A stretch of DNA of 25,098 nucleotides from Candidatus Villigracilis saccharophilus (GCA_016709305.1 JADJNA010000004.1:1-25098), one strand, 5' to 3'; shown: positions 1-9,777, numbered from the stretch's first letter. The notes: generated by a model not told the origin, from the letters alone. Program-made: numbers and translations.

Positions 1-315
1 CGGGCTGAAATGATAGATATCGAAGTAGACCGCCTGGCGACTCAACTCAGCTTGCGGATAGCATGTGAGCATAACCTGTATGACCTGTTCCCGTTCTTCG
101 GTAAGGTTTGGGGCAGTCTTATCATAAATAACATCCAGTCCGCCAATATCTTTGGAGTGACCACACCCGAGCGCGCCCCAGATCATGAGCGGCGGCATGG
201 CAAGCAAGATCCATCTCTTGGCCATTTTTGCGATCCGAGCAGGATCGGTCCCGTCAGAATATGAATTGCGTACCAGAGCCGGAATAAGTGTGAAATGGCG
301 CGGCGTATATTCCAT
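1..315 (-). CDS. Partial protein, probably the C-terminal part of the GT39-like gene; alternatively a separate lipoprotein
   Basis: An open minus-strand frame runs from an ATG at 315 off the left edge, about 105 residues. It begins MEYTPRHFTLIPAL, which resembles the loop entering a late membrane helix of GT39 proteins, where an Arg-His or Arg-Tyr pair precedes LxPAL. That favours it being the tail of the gene to its right, separated by frame breaks around 315-390. A second reading exists: an internal ATG at 225 starts MAKRWILLAMPPLMIWGALGC, which looks like a signal peptide ending in a lipobox (GALGC). That start has no good ribosome binding site. The rest (GGLDVIYDKTAPNLTEERE onward) is soluble and I do not recognise it. 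The product is truncated by the window edge, so neither reading can be settled here. Confidence 0.4.
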   Translation of the reverse strand, partial: MEYTPRHFTLIPALVRNSYSDGTDPARIAKMAKRWILLAMPPLMIWGALGCGHSKDIGGLDVIYDKTAPNLTEEREQVIQVMLTCYPQAELSRQAVYFDIYHFSP

Positions 316-393
316 AAGTTATCAAATCAGCCTATCACGATAAAAAAGGAGCAGCAAGGGTTTGACAAGGGGACCGCCCAGTTAATAAGTGAG

Positions 394-1430
394 TCAACTC
401 CAACTACACGCGAAAAGGTAACTTCCAGCACGGTAACCGAAGGTTTCCCCAGAATAATGCATCAGATTTAGCAGGTCTTGTGTGTTGAAGGGAGCAGCCA
501 GCCAGCCCATATGGTGACCGCCCCATCGCCAAGTATTCACGGAGTCGACCCGAAATAGGTCACAATTACAGGCCATAACGACCAATGCACGGTTGGTTAT
601 CCAGCTTGTGATCGAAGCCCGCTTGTTCCTGATTTCAAAAATTGCTAGCCGATCAAATAAAGAAACGCAGCCACTATGTTTGGATAAAATGTTTCGTGAG
701 AGTGTAGCATCCCCATACAAGCAGAATTCCCAAGTGAATTGGAATTGCCACAGTTTGGTCTCGTAATGCCAGAAATATAGGCCAGCGAGGCGATCATCCA
801 GCTTCGGGAGGCGTATTATGCAGCGCCTCGATGTGATGCGTTAAATTTCCGATAAAGGAAAGGCTGAAGAGAACCGGAGGAGAGTAATCGCAGAGCTTTG
901 CTGGAGGTGAGGAAACGGACAAGAAAATATAGACAGACCACAGCGATCAGGCTGAGAACCGCGCTCTATTCGTGCTGAAACAAAGTCTAGTCGAAGATCC
1001 GCAGGAAGATCGACCGCATCCAGAAATCAACAGGAGAAACTTGAAGTGCCTCCGAGTTCGCCGATACGACTCGCAAGATGGTGGAATACCACGTTTGCCG
1101 TCCACTTGCTATCAGCTTCGACCCCGTAAACGCGGGAGGTCAAGTCGAAGAAGCGCGTCAGGATTGTCAGAAGGATGAGGTAACTTATCAAGATGGCTTC
1201 ACCCGCGCTGATTTAATTGAAGCTGGCTATAAAGATTGATTTCCATTTTGGTTGTTGTGTGCCCAGATCGATAATCCAACGGCGCTCATTAGATAGGCTA
1301 ATATACCGACCCGAAACGATTGGCGGTTTTATCATCATCTGTGCAAAAACTGCCAACATCACTGCGCCGATCAATATTATTCCATCGGGAATTTGGAGTG
1401 CTGGGAGATTGATCGATCCCTTGCTAGTTG
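394..1430 (-). CDS. GT39-like membrane glycosyltransferase, heavily frame-disrupted
   Basis: No single long frame exists, but successive minus-strand frames join into a PMT_2/GT39-like protein. An N-terminal hydrophobic stretch (GIILIGAVMLAVFAQMMIKP, about 1390-1330) is followed by a first helix with a luminal motif (LLTILTRFFDLTSRVYGVEA, about 1190-1110). Then comes SIFLRIFD and a helix SAVLSLIAVVCLYFLVRF (about 1000-890), which matches the pattern of the second helix pair in this family. Near 394-560 there is an unidentified segment, WRWGGHHMGWLAAPF. GT39 proteins use polyprenyl-phosphate-linked sugars and act in the cytoplasmic membrane. At least five breaks, including in-frame stops, are needed to read it. 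It may once have been continuous with 1-315. The family call is fair; the exact ends are not. Confidence 0.45.
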
Positions 1431-1930
1431 TTAATCCTTGAGTCCGGACAATGAAAGTTTCGGTAATCTTTTATGCTTGGGCAAGTGGATCTTTATATAA
1501 TAATCCGTTCCGTTGGCATCGCGGACCGGTTTGATCTGTGTCGAACAAATAATCGCGTTTACTGGATGTTGACGCGCTTTCTTGGTTGAGTTGGATAAAA
1601 CCTTGTTCCACAGCCCAATCCGAGGATCTTTGATCGTGATTTCTTTGACCTTCGTGATGGTCGGGGCGGGAACGGATTCTGTCAAAATATCATAGTCATC
1701 TGCTGGAAAACTTAAAGGCTCAAGGACAGGGGCGTTCATCCAGTTTGTCAGGCGCGAAAGGGTGGGGAATTTGAACAGCCATTTCCTGAGGGGCAAGCAA
1801 CGCGGCTATATTGCGAAACACCCCAAAAGCCCCGCAAGAAGCGCTCAAAGTGAAAAACGAGTATGCGACTCCCGACAGGATGGTTATGAAGGATTTGTCC
1901 TGCTCAAAACGAATGGAGTGTTCATTCCGC
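1431..1930 (-). CDS. Unidentified minus-strand coding remnant after the GT39 gene
   Basis: A clean minus frame of 121 codons (1796 to 1431) carries an Ala/Pro/Ile-rich soluble sequence (PLSFPADDYDILTESVPAP) and ends in a Lys-rich tail. Just upstream, in another frame (about 1905-1740), lies a hydrophobic run (SFFTLSASCGAFGVFRNIAA) that could be a membrane helix. It could be the C-terminal domain of the GT39-like protein encoded by 2073-4126, which would then be about 900 residues, or a separate gene. I do not recognise a family. The opposite-strand ORFs here look like shadows. Confidence 0.3.
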
Positions 1931-2072
1931 TGCCAGAACTGCCCCTCCGCCTGTGGAGTAGAAAATTCTGCTGGTGAATGAATCTCCCCACTGTTTTCTT
2001 AAACCGCATCGACCTGTTCCATTATTTGAGGTGGATAAAACGATGGTCGGCTGTTTCCAGAACTTCCTTTCC

Positions 2073-4126
2073 TCACCAACTACCGAGCTGCTTAAACTGA
2101 ATTCGTATGGAAAATATTCTTGCGAAATTCTTCCACGGCATAAGGGCGGATTTCTTTTTGGAGTGAGTCTGTGTGAATGCCCCAACAGGCATGACTCTCC
2201 TTTTTAGATCCAATTTTGCCCAGGAAACCACCTGGTCTACGGTTGTGCGTGGTAAAGGGCCGGTACGCGCCGAAAAATCATAGATACCGCTGGCTGCTAT
2301 GACCACGGTAAATAATAGAGGGAAATTATCCCATTTTTTCCTTGGGAACAGCATAGTTGCGATTAGCACTTGCCGCCGCATTTAAGCCGACGCCGGTCAG
2401 CGTGCGAGCGCAGGAATGATCGTGATCGTGTGTGTGCCGCGGAGGGACTGTGTTCAGTGCGCTTAATCCAAAGACGTTGGCAAAGAACCAGAGGATGATC
2501 AGGAGGCTGCGCGGCTGTTTGAACGTTTTTAATGTCAGCGCAAATCCCAACAGGTAAAAAATAACCCCGCTTGTGCCGGCAAGCGGAAAGGCTATGTAAT
2601 GTTCGGAGATCAGCCCCTGTCGTTGGAAGACGATCATGGTACGGAGAAAACCGCGCAAGATCAGAGTGAGGTAAATTTTGGGGTTGTAAAATAATTCATT
2701 GTCATTGATGGTGAAGGGCGGCGTAACTGAGAAGAGTTCTTCTTTTGAATAAAACTGTAAACCATTGAATGAATTGAAGAACGCGCTTTCCCACATTTTG
2801 TAGCTCATTGCTTGCGGGTCTGCGATGGAGCCATGTGCGATGTACGGGGCTGCGACCAACCCAAAGCCAATTCCCAGGACGGCTGTGGAGAGTAGAAATT
2901 CCTTGAATGTGGTTTTTTTTCCAAACCAGAGCAGCCCAATAAATGCGAGCGAAATGACGATACTAAAACGCGCCGCGAAGTATGTATAAAATCCCAAACC
3001 TGCCGCGGCGCCTGCCAGGAAAAGATAAAAACTGCTTTTGCGGTGTATGCCAATGGCTTAACCAATAAAGCGTTAAAGGTCATAAAGAACAAGGCTTGGA
3101 TGTTGTTATAACGAGCCGCGAAAAGTCAATGAAATATGGGCTGCTCACCAATGCGATGGCAGAGACCACGGCAACCCTTGCGTCCGTATCCTTCCCGGGC
3201 TAGCAGGTATAAAGGTGGAAGGGCGGCAATTCCCATTAGTACCGAACTAAAGCGCCAGCCCCAGAGATCGATACCGAAAAGCCGCATGAACCAACTTTGC
3301 AGGATCGAGCTAAACACAGGAAATGAATATACTCCCGAGGCGAATATGGAGGGTTTGAAATTGCCTTGAGCGATGTCACGCGCAATTGTCCAGAAGTTAC
3401 CCTCATCGCCCATTAGTTGATCTGGCAGTCCCTGTAGGCGATACGTTCCCACTAGGATGGCCGCGATCATCAATCCGAACATCCACAACCAGTCGCTGCG
3501 TTCAAGGTGCGGTGATAGATCCACGTGCCGGTCAACATCCCATGCTGCTATTGCAAAGGTGAAGATTATTAAACTGAGGATCCAAACAGGAACTTGAAAT
3601 ACCAGGAATTTTTCTGACCTGATACCCACGATCAGGAATATGAACAGTCCGCTTGCGATCAGCAGCCAGCGCCAGTGTGGAAATATCCTGCGTACGTCAA
3701 TTGCGACGTTGTTGAAAAGCTCGCGGGGCTTGGGCAGGAGGGAAACACCCTGTAATCCCATTGAAAGTAATATCCCGCCTAATAAAAATAAAGGGAGTGC
3801 ATTTAGTATATTATCGACCCCCGGATCTCCAAGAAATAATTTTTCGTTAAGCCAAATCCCCGCTTTGGTTGGCTGGGATTCTGGAATGGTTTGTTTGTTG
3901 ATTTGCCACTGTCCGATGACGATCAGGGTCGCTCCTAAAAAAGCGAGTACCCATCGAGATCTCAGCCAGTTTAGATCGATCCGCCCGGAATGAGAAAATA
4001 TCCATTGGGCAAGCTTACTTTTGCCAAATTCTTTCCTTTTCTTCGCATCCACTTTATCAAATGCCAATCCATGTACAAGGCAATGACAGCGGCCATGCCA
4101 ATCAAAAGAATTTGATTGAAAGACAT
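2073..4126 (-). CDS. GT39-family membrane glycosyltransferase (frame-broken)
   Basis: Likely a polyprenyl-phosphate sugar-dependent glycosyltransferase of the dolichyl-P-mannose mannosyltransferase-like group, in the cytoplasmic membrane. I place the start at the ATG at 4126, which gives a first helix (SFNQILLIGMAAVIALYMDW), 10 bp after the acyl-CoA dehydrogenase stop, so the two are probably cotranscribed. A frame change near 4060 leads into a 313-codon frame with helices near residues 40-55, 90-110 and 130-190. It contains the family motif GLPDQLMGDEGNFWTIARD, whose Asp-Glu pair is the expected acidic site in the first external loop, and then WRFSSVLMGIAALPPLYLLA. Further frames (2805-3092, 2326-2997, 2073-2381) supply later helices. 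At least three indels separate the pieces. The C-terminal limit is uncertain. Confidence 0.7.
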
Positions 4127-4136
4127 CGGGCTCGTC

Positions 4137-5306
4137 CTAGCGAAGACTGGTTTCCATGCGTGAGATCACAAGCCGCTGTATCTCGCTTGTGCCTTCATAG
4201 ATTTCAGTTATTTTTGCGTCGCGGAAATAGCGTTCTACGGGGAGCTCCTTGCTGTAGCCCATGCCGCCGTGGATTTGTACGGAATGATGTGTAACGAACA
4301 TGGCGGTTTCAGAGGCGAACAATTTTGCCATGGATGCTTCGAGTGAGTAGCGTCCGCCGGTTTCTTTGGATTTTTCTTTTGCGATCGCGGCGTTATAGAT
4401 CAACAAACGGGATGCTTCGATGCGGGTCTTCATATCTGCGATCTTGAAGCCTGTCCCTTGAAACGCTCCGATCGGCTGACCAAATGCCTCGCGCTGCCCC
4501 GCGTACTGTCGTGCTGCTTCGTAGGCGGCTTCTGCAATTCCGAGAGCTTGAGTCGCGATGCCTATGCGGCCTGCGTCTAAAACGGTCATGGCTATCTTGA
4601 ATCCATCGCCCTCGTCCCCGAGTCTATTCTCGGCTGGGACGCGGCAGTTTTCAAAGATGATCTCACTAGTTGCGGACGCGCGGATGCCTAACTTGGGTTC
4701 CTTCTTGCCGCGTACGATTCCTTTTGTTTTTCCATCCACAAGAAAGGCGCTGACACCTTTTTGTTTTTTATCGGGATCGGTCATCATGAAAACGACAAAG
4801 TAATCTGCCACCGGTCCGCTCGTGACCCAGGATTTACGGCCATTCAAAATGTAGGAATCGCCGTCGCGTGTGGCACGGCTTTTCATCGTGCCCGCGTCCG
4901 ATCCACTTTGGGGTTCTGTCAGGGAATATGCGCCGATGGCTTCACCGGATGCGATGGGTGTAATGAACTTTTTCCTTTGCTCTTCGGTTCCGAATTTCAA
5001 GATGCCGTGACAATACAACGAGTTGTTGACCGACATGATGACGCCGTGAGCCGCGTCCACTTTGCATATTTCCTCAAGCGCCAGGACATAAGAGAGAGAG
5101 TCCATGCCGGCGCCGCCATATTCTTCGGGAATTTCGATTCCCATAAAACCGAGCGCTCCCATTTTTTTGATTGTGTTATATGGGAATTCTCCGCTTTCAT
5201 CGAATTCTGCCGCGATCGGGACGATCTCTTTTTGGGCAAAATCACGGGCTGCGTCACGCAGCATTTTGTGTTCGGTGGTGAGTGGATAGATCGGTAGGTC
5301 TGTCAT
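4137..5306 (-). CDS. Acyl-CoA dehydrogenase (short-chain/butyryl-CoA type), intact
   Basis: A complete frame of 389 residues, the normal length for the family. These flavoenzymes oxidise acyl-CoA to trans-2-enoyl-CoA and pass electrons to ETF. Visible features: the N-terminal helical domain to about residue 120; the FAD/substrate signature YSLTEPQSGSDAG near 127-139; the WVTSGPVADYFVV strand after it; and the C-terminal IYEGTSEIQRLVI, where the Glu at about 371 sits at the position of the catalytic base in short-chain and butyryl-CoA dehydrogenases. The start follows a GGAGAG ribosome binding site. The GT39 gene begins 10 bp downstream. It is one of only three unbroken genes in the window. 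Short-chain preference is inferred from the base position and overall similarity; chain length cannot be read reliably from sequence. Confidence 0.95.
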   Translation of the reverse strand: MTDLPIYPLTTEHKMLRDAARDFAQKEIVPIAAEFDESGEFPYNTIKKMGALGFMGIEIPEEYGGAGMDSLSYVLALEEICKVDAAHGVIMSVNNSLYCHGILKFGTEEQRKKFITPIASGEAIGAYSLTEPQSGSDAGTMKSRATRDGDSYILNGRKSWVTSGPVADYFVVFMMTDPDKKQKGVSAFLVDGKTKGIVRGKKEPKLGIRASATSEIIFENCRVPAENRLGDEGDGFKIAMTVLDAGRIGIATQALGIAEAAYEAARQYAGQREAFGQPIGAFQGTGFKIADMKTRIEASRLLIYNAAIAKEKSKETGGRYSLEASMAKLFASETAMFVTHHSVQIHGGMGYSKELPVERYFRDAKITEIYEGTSEIQRLVISRMETSLR

Positions 5307-5498
5307 GCGCTGTCTCTCCGCTGAATGATTTTTACAGGATTATACCGCTGATAAGTTTACTGTATTTTGAAGATAGATCCACTTTAGCGGGATTCGAAGC
5401 AGACAGCATAAAGCATTGATCCTGTCTTTGAGCAGAGCCAGTCCCGGGGGCTGTTTGATGCGGGCGTCATCTTTTCTGTCATAATCGGAAACCAGCGA

Positions 5499-5526
5499 TT
5501 GACTTCTTATAGGCGTTCCATATAAT
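5499..5526 (+). promoter_or_regulatory. Sigma70-type promoter for the ydcSTUV operon
   Basis: TTGACT at 5499-5504, a 16-bp spacer, then a perfect TATAAT at 5521-5526. It faces ydcS and implies a leader of about 130 nt. This is the best promoter match in the window. Confidence 0.75.
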
Positions 5527-5584
5527 AGCAAATCACGACAGACCGTATCTAATTTGATATGGTGGTGTAAGTATGTTTACTTTG

Positions 5585-5594
5585 AAAGGAGGTG
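5585..5594 (+). promoter_or_regulatory. Orphan Shine-Dalgarno-like site in the ydcS leader
   Basis: AAAGGAGGTG is a near-perfect anti-16S complement but has no well-spaced start codon after it. The nearest downstream candidates are TTG codons, about 12 nt or more away, opening a six-codon frame (TTG TAT TTG TTT GTT GCT TGA). ydcS itself uses a separate site at about 5650. It may be a short leader peptide, a ribosome standby site, or a chance match. Confidence 0.4.
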
Positions 5595-5661
5595 CACGGA
5601 AGTTTTTTGTATTTGTTTGTTGCTTGAATTGTTTTAGCCAACTGAATATAAGGAGAGAGTA

Positions 5662-6903
5662 ATGAAAAAGATCGCTTTTAACTTGCTGATTATGCTCATA
5701 GTAGCTAGTTTTGTTCTTTCAGCCTGCGGCGGTACTGATAGTGATGGTGACGATTCTGCGGCTGTGCCCGAAGCCCCAGCCGCCACTGAAGCGCCAGCTG
5801 CAACGGATGCGCCCGCCCCGGCCACTGAGGCTCCTGTTGCCAATGACTTCGAAGGTGAAGTCGCCATTGTTGCCTGGGCTGGTTATATTGAAAATGGGTC
5901 GACCGACCCTGCCTACGACTGGGTAACTGCTTTCGAAGCGCAGACCAGTTGCAAAGTCACGGTAAAGACCGCCGCTACTTCCGATGAAATGGTGACTTTG
6001 ATGAATCAGGGCGGCTATGATCTCGTGACCGCTTCCGGTGATGCGTCCAACCGCTTGATCGCCGGCGGCAAGGTTCAGGAAATTGACCTCAGCCGCATCC
6101 CTTCCTGGAGCACGGTTGACGAGCGTTTGCAGAATGCCCCCTGGCACACTGTTGATGGCAAGCATTATGGCGTGCCTTATCAATGGGGTCCGAATGTTTT
6201 GATGTATAACACGGATGTATTCCTGGAAGCTCCCACATCCTGGGATGTGACATTTGTTGAGATGAACCTGCCCGACGGCGCAACCAACAAGGGACGTGTT
6301 CAAGCGTATGACGGTCCGATCTACCTCGCTGATGCGGCCTTGTATCTTAAGTTCCACAACCCTGAATTGGGAATTGAGAATCCCTATGATCTGAATCAAA
6401 CGCAGTTTGACGCGGTTGTGGCTTTGCTTACCGCGCAGCGCCCGCTGATCAACCGTTATTGGCATGACGCTTATGTCCAGATGGATGACTTCGTCAATGA
6501 AGGCGTGGTTGCTTCCGGCTCGTGGCCTTTCCAGGTCAACTTTATGGATGGCGTTTCTGTCGCATCCACCGTGCCTCAGGAAGGCGCTACGGGTTGGGCT
6601 GACTCGACCATGATGCATTCGGAAGCTCCCCATCCCAACTGCGCGTACGCGTGGATGGAATGGTCGCTCAACCCCAAACTCCAGGGTGACCTTGCCTCGT
6701 GGTTTGGTTCCGTTCCTTCCGTGCCGGCGGCTTGCACTGGCAACGAATTATTGACCGATGAAGGCTGTGCCACCAACGGCTTTGACAATTTTGATAAGAT
6801 CTGGTTCTGGCGCACTCCCACCGCTGCTTGCTCCACGGGCGCTGGTGATTGTGTTCCGTACAGCCAGTGGGTTGATTCGTATATCTCGATCATCAGCCAG
6901 TAA
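5662..6903 (+). CDS. ydcS: YdcS-type polyamine-family ABC transporter substrate-binding lipoprotein
   Basis: An intact 413-residue extracytoplasmic receptor. An N-terminal signal with lipobox LSAC (Cys21) anchors it as a lipoprotein. An Ala/Pro/Thr-rich linker (about 25-70) precedes the binding domain, which explains the extra length over the E. coli protein of about 380 residues. From memory of the family it matches E. coli YdcS closely: IVAWAGYIENG, YDWVTAFEAQTSCKVTVKTA, TLMNQGGYDLVTASGDAS, YGVPYQWGPNVLMYNT, NKGRVQAYDGPIYLADAALY, RYWHDAYVQM, WPFQVN, GWADSTMMHSEA. YdcS belongs to the PotD/spermidine-putrescine binding group, and YdcSTUV has been linked to putrescine import; the substrate here is not proven. 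It heads the four-gene operon under the promoter at 5499-5526. Confidence 0.95.
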   Translation: MKKIAFNLLIMLIVASFVLSACGGTDSDGDDSAAVPEAPAATEAPAATDAPAPATEAPVANDFEGEVAIVAWAGYIENGSTDPAYDWVTAFEAQTSCKVTVKTAATSDEMVTLMNQGGYDLVTASGDASNRLIAGGKVQEIDLSRIPSWSTVDERLQNAPWHTVDGKHYGVPYQWGPNVLMYNTDVFLEAPTSWDVTFVEMNLPDGATNKGRVQAYDGPIYLADAALYLKFHNPELGIENPYDLNQTQFDAVVALLTAQRPLINRYWHDAYVQMDDFVNEGVVASGSWPFQVNFMDGVSVASTVPQEGATGWADSTMMHSEAPHPNCAYAWMEWSLNPKLQGDLASWFGSVPSVPAACTGNELLTDEGCATNGFDNFDKIWFWRTPTAACSTGAGDCVPYSQWVDSYISIISQ

Positions 6904-6925
6904 TTTGTAAAATAAGATGTTTTAT

Positions 6926-6968
6926 AATTGTTCGGGCAGGACAAAACTACGATCCTGCCCGAACAATT
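6926..6968 (+). terminator. Intercistronic hairpin between ydcS and ydcT
   Basis: A perfect 16-bp stem (AATTGTTCGGGCAGGA at 6926-6941 with its complement at 6953-6968) and an 11-nt loop. It lies between the receptor and ATPase genes and is followed by only a weak T-rich stretch. Such hairpins typically give partial termination or 3'-end protection, so the receptor is made in excess over the membrane parts. Confidence 0.75.
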
Positions 6969-6989
6969 TGTTTTGGAGAGAGAATTCAC

Positions 6990-8016
6990 ATGACCGATCC
7001 TGCCATTCGATTTGAAAAAGTAAGCCGATACTTTGGAGATGTGAAAGCCGTGGACGCCGTTGACCTGGAAATACAGGATGGCGAATTCTTTTCCATGCTT
7101 GGTCCTTCCGGTTCCGGGAAGACCACCTGCCTGCGCATGATCGCTGGGTTTGACCGTCCCACCTCAGGTCAGATCTTTTTATATGGAAAGGAAGTTTCCA
7201 GTTTGCCGCCATTTGAACGTGATGTGAACACGGTTTTTCAGGATTATGCCTTATTCCCTCACATGACCGTGGGGGACAATATCGCCTATGGCTTGATGAT
7301 CAAACGTGTCCCAAAAGATGAGCGCAAGAAACGCGTGGACGACATGCTTGACCTCGTTCAACAAAGAGGATTTGACGGACGCAAACCATCTCAACTCTCA
7401 GGCGGACAAAGACAACGCGTCGCACTTGCGCGGGCCTTGATCAATCACCCCAAGGTGCTGCTGCTCGATGAGCCGCTCGGCGCATTGGATCTAAAATTGC
7501 GTCAACAGATGCAGGTGAATTAAAAGTCGATCCAAAAAAGAGTGGGAATTACTTTCATTTTTGTGACTCATGATCAGGAGGAAGCCTTGACCATGAGTGA
7601 CCGTATCGCAGTTTTTAATCAAGGGAAGATTGAGCAGATCGGCACACCGTCTGACGTGTACGAAAAACCAGCCACATCTTTTGTCGCGGGTTTTGTGGGT
7701 ACCTCCAATTTGATCAGCGGGGAAGTTGCAAAATGCATCACAGGCTCAGAAAAACTTTTCCATTCGCCCCGAGAAGATCTACCTCGGCGCCAGTTCCGAC
7801 AAACCCTCAGAAAATAAATACGCCGCCAATGGCACGATCCGTGATGTGGTCTATCTGGGGCTTTACACCCGATATCTCGTAGACCTCGACGATGGCGGTG
7901 ATCTGGTTGTGATCGAACAGAATCTAAAGACCACTTCGATGGACGTGCTCAAAACACGCGGAAATAAAGTCCGCCTGTCGTGGGACAAAGAACATATCAG
8001 CCGCGTGGGTGGTTAA
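6990..8016 (+). CDS. ydcT: YdcT/PotA-type ABC transporter ATPase (frame-broken)
   Basis: The ATP-hydrolysing subunit of the importer, cytoplasmic and bound to the two permeases. In order it shows Walker A (GPSGSGKTT, about residues 38-46), Q-loop (QDYALFPHMTV), signature (LSGGQRQRVALARAL), Walker B (VLLLDEPLGALD), H-loop (FVTHDQEEAL) and a C-terminal TOBE-like domain. The frame carries a TAA at 7521-7523 where family members read MQVELKSIQ. The local bases are best explained by one lost G (GTGGAA to GTGAA) and one gained A (TTAAAG to TTAAAAG) a few bases later, so the frame is the same on both sides. A second frame change near 7750 separates the TOBE part (RPEKIYLGASS). It ends 2 bp before the ydcU start. 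Its length (about 342 codons) is normal for PotA-type ATPases. Confidence 0.93.
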
Positions 8017-8018
8017 CG

Positions 8019-8922
8019 ATGAATCGTCTCTCTGGCTATTTTTTTCAACGCCCAAAACTCGTTACACTTCTTTTATTATCGTTGCCCATGACCTATATGC
8101 TGGTTGTGTATCTTGGGTCTTTGGTTTCCCTGTTGGTCAATAGTTTTTATTACCTCGAAGAATTTACCGGGCTGGTCGTAAAGGAATTTACTCTCGGCAC
8201 GTATGCGCAATTATTAAAACCGACCAACCTCGGGATTTTTAGGCGCACAGTCGGCATGGCCCTGGCTGTCACCGTAATGGATGCGGTCATCGCTTTCCCC
8301 CTGGCATATTACATCGCGAAATTTGCTTCCTCCCGCTTGCGGACTTATCTTTACATCGCCGTCACGCTTCCATTGTGGTCAAGTTACCTCGTTCGTGTCT
8401 ATGCCTGGAAGTTGATCCTGTCCAAAGAAGGGATTCTTTCCTGGTTCGTTGATCTCTTCCACATGAATTTCGCGCTGGATTGGGTATTGTCCATTCCAGG
8501 TGTTGGCGGGTCTTCACTTTCGTTGTCTCCTTTAGGGATGTTCATTGCGTTCTGTTATATCTGGCTTCCCTACATGATCGTCCCCATTCAAACTGCCCTG
8601 GAGCGCGTGCCAAGATCCCTGCTTGAGGCTTCCAGCGATCTTGGCGCAAAACCAACCCAAACATTTCGGAATGTGATTCTCCCGCTTGCCTTTCCCGGTG
8701 TGGTGGCAGGCTCGATCTTTACATTTTCCCTGACCATGGGAGATTTTATTGTCCCGCAATCGCTGGGGACTTCGCGTTTTTTCATCGGGCAGGCAGTTTA
8801 TTCTCATCAGGGCACGGCGGGAAATATTCCGCTTGCCGCCGCGTTCACGATGGGTCCTGTTGTCATCATGATCGTTTTATTTATTGATCGCGCGCAAACT
8901 GGGAGCTTTCGATGCCCTCTAA
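8019..8922 (+). CDS. ydcU: YdcU/PotB-type ABC transporter permease
   Basis: One of the two transmembrane subunits. I choose ATG 8019, directly after the ATPase stop; an upstream in-frame start at 7980 lies inside ydcT. It has about six hydrophobic segments, starting with LVTLLLLSLPMTYMLVVYLG. The conserved ATPase-coupling loop is EASSDLGAKPTQTFRNVILPLAFPG, in the EAA-motif position (about residues 205-230). A single extra base near 8890-8900 (around GCGCGCAAACTGGG) shifts the end. In the corrected frame it finishes KLGAFDAL and stops at 8920-8922, overlapping the ydcV start by 11 bp, as is usual for translationally coupled permease pairs. Confidence 0.92.
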
Positions 8923-9730
8923 ATCTCAAGGTGATAAAGCGTCTATCGGCTTAACGCTGGGAGCGATCGGAACTTTACTATTCCTGCACGTTCCGTTGTG
9001 GATCATCTTTTTGTATTCGTTTACCACCGATGAAGCCACATATACTTTTCCACTTCCGGGCTTCACTACCAAATGGTTTGGCGAGGCATTGAAACGCACC
9101 GACCTTTGGGATGCCCTTGCGCTTTCCTTGAAAGTTGCCACGCTCTCGACTATCGCAGCCCTGATTCTTGGCACCCTCCCCGCCGCTGCCGTCTATCGAA
9201 GTGATTTTTTCGGGCGCGACGCGGTTTCCTTCCTGCTTGTCCTTCCCATAGCGCTTCCGGGCATCGTGACCGGTATTGCGCTCCGTTCCGCGATCAGTTC
9301 ATTGTCCATTCCATTCTCGTTCTGGACGATCGTGATCGGTCATGATACTTTTTGCGTGGTCGTTGTTTATAACAATGTATTGGCGCGTTTTCGGCGTATG
9401 TCTGGTTCACAGATCGAAACCTCGATGGACCTTGGCGCGAATTCATTTTTCACTTTCCGGTAGGTCGTTTTACCGAATATTGGCACGGCTTTGCTTGCGG
9501 GCGGCATGCTGGCTTTCGCGCTTTCCTTCGACGAAGTCATCGTCACTACTTTTACGGCTGGGCAGCAGTCCACACTGCCGATCTGGATCTTCAGCCAGCT
9601 CGTTCGTCCGCGTGACCGCCCTGTGACGAATGTGGTTGCGACCATCGTGATCCTCATTACCTTCCTGCCGATCTTTTTTGCACAAAAGATCTCTGCTGAA
9701 TTATCCGATACCGAAGGCGGATCGAAATAA
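8912..9730 (+). CDS. ydcV: YdcV/PotC-type ABC transporter permease with one in-frame amber codon
   Basis: Second transmembrane subunit of the importer. It starts at ATG 8912, inside the end of ydcU. It has helices around residues 12-35, 65-90, 100-125 and 130-150, then the coupling loop ETSMDLGANSFFTFR. A TAG at 9461-9463 interrupts it exactly after that loop. The same frame continues without any shift as VVLPNIGTALLAGGMLAFAL, then FDEVIVTTFTAG, and stops at 9728-9730. Homologs have Tyr, Trp or His at the TAG position, so one substitution explains it. Total length of about 272 codons is normal for PotC-type permeases. Confidence 0.92.
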
Positions 9731-9741
9731 TTTTTAAGACG

Positions 9742-9777
9742 AACACCAGCGGCAGGCATAATCATGCTTCTGGTGTT
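9742..9777 (+). terminator. Probable terminator of the ydcSTUV operon
   Basis: AACACCAG (9742-9749) pairs with CTGGTGTT (9770-9777) around an inner loop that can pair further (GGCA/TGCT region). It is followed by TTATTTCTC, a moderately T-rich run. It starts 11 bp after the ydcV stop. Confidence 0.55.

Larger units (their letters stand above)
5307..5661. other. Divergent intergenic region between acyl-CoA dehydrogenase and ydcS
   Basis: A stretch of 355 bp between two divergent intact genes. It holds the rightward promoter at 5499-5526, an unused strong Shine-Dalgarno-like site at 5585-5594 and the real ydcS ribosome site (AGGAGAGAG) just before 5662. The left part (5330-5450) contains the 5' region of the minus-strand gene; I see no convincing promoter hexamers for it. 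The minus-strand 63-codon frame here shows no protein-like pattern. Confidence 0.7.

Noticed and set aside
972..1441. Plus-strand ORFs of 68 and 74 codons
   Set aside because: Both lie opposite minus-strand GT39-like helices and have no protein-like composition or ribosome site.
4761..5297. A 178-codon plus-strand ORF
   Set aside because: Entirely antisense to the intact acyl-CoA dehydrogenase gene.
5719..6633. A 304-codon minus-strand ORF inside ydcS
   Set aside because: It is the shadow of an intact, strongly recognised gene; codon bias creates long antisense frames.
7513..7526. Programmed frameshift or stop-codon readthrough in ydcT
   Set aside because: A lost G and a gained A cancel within 10 bp and restore a conserved sequence; the same error type occurs across the window.
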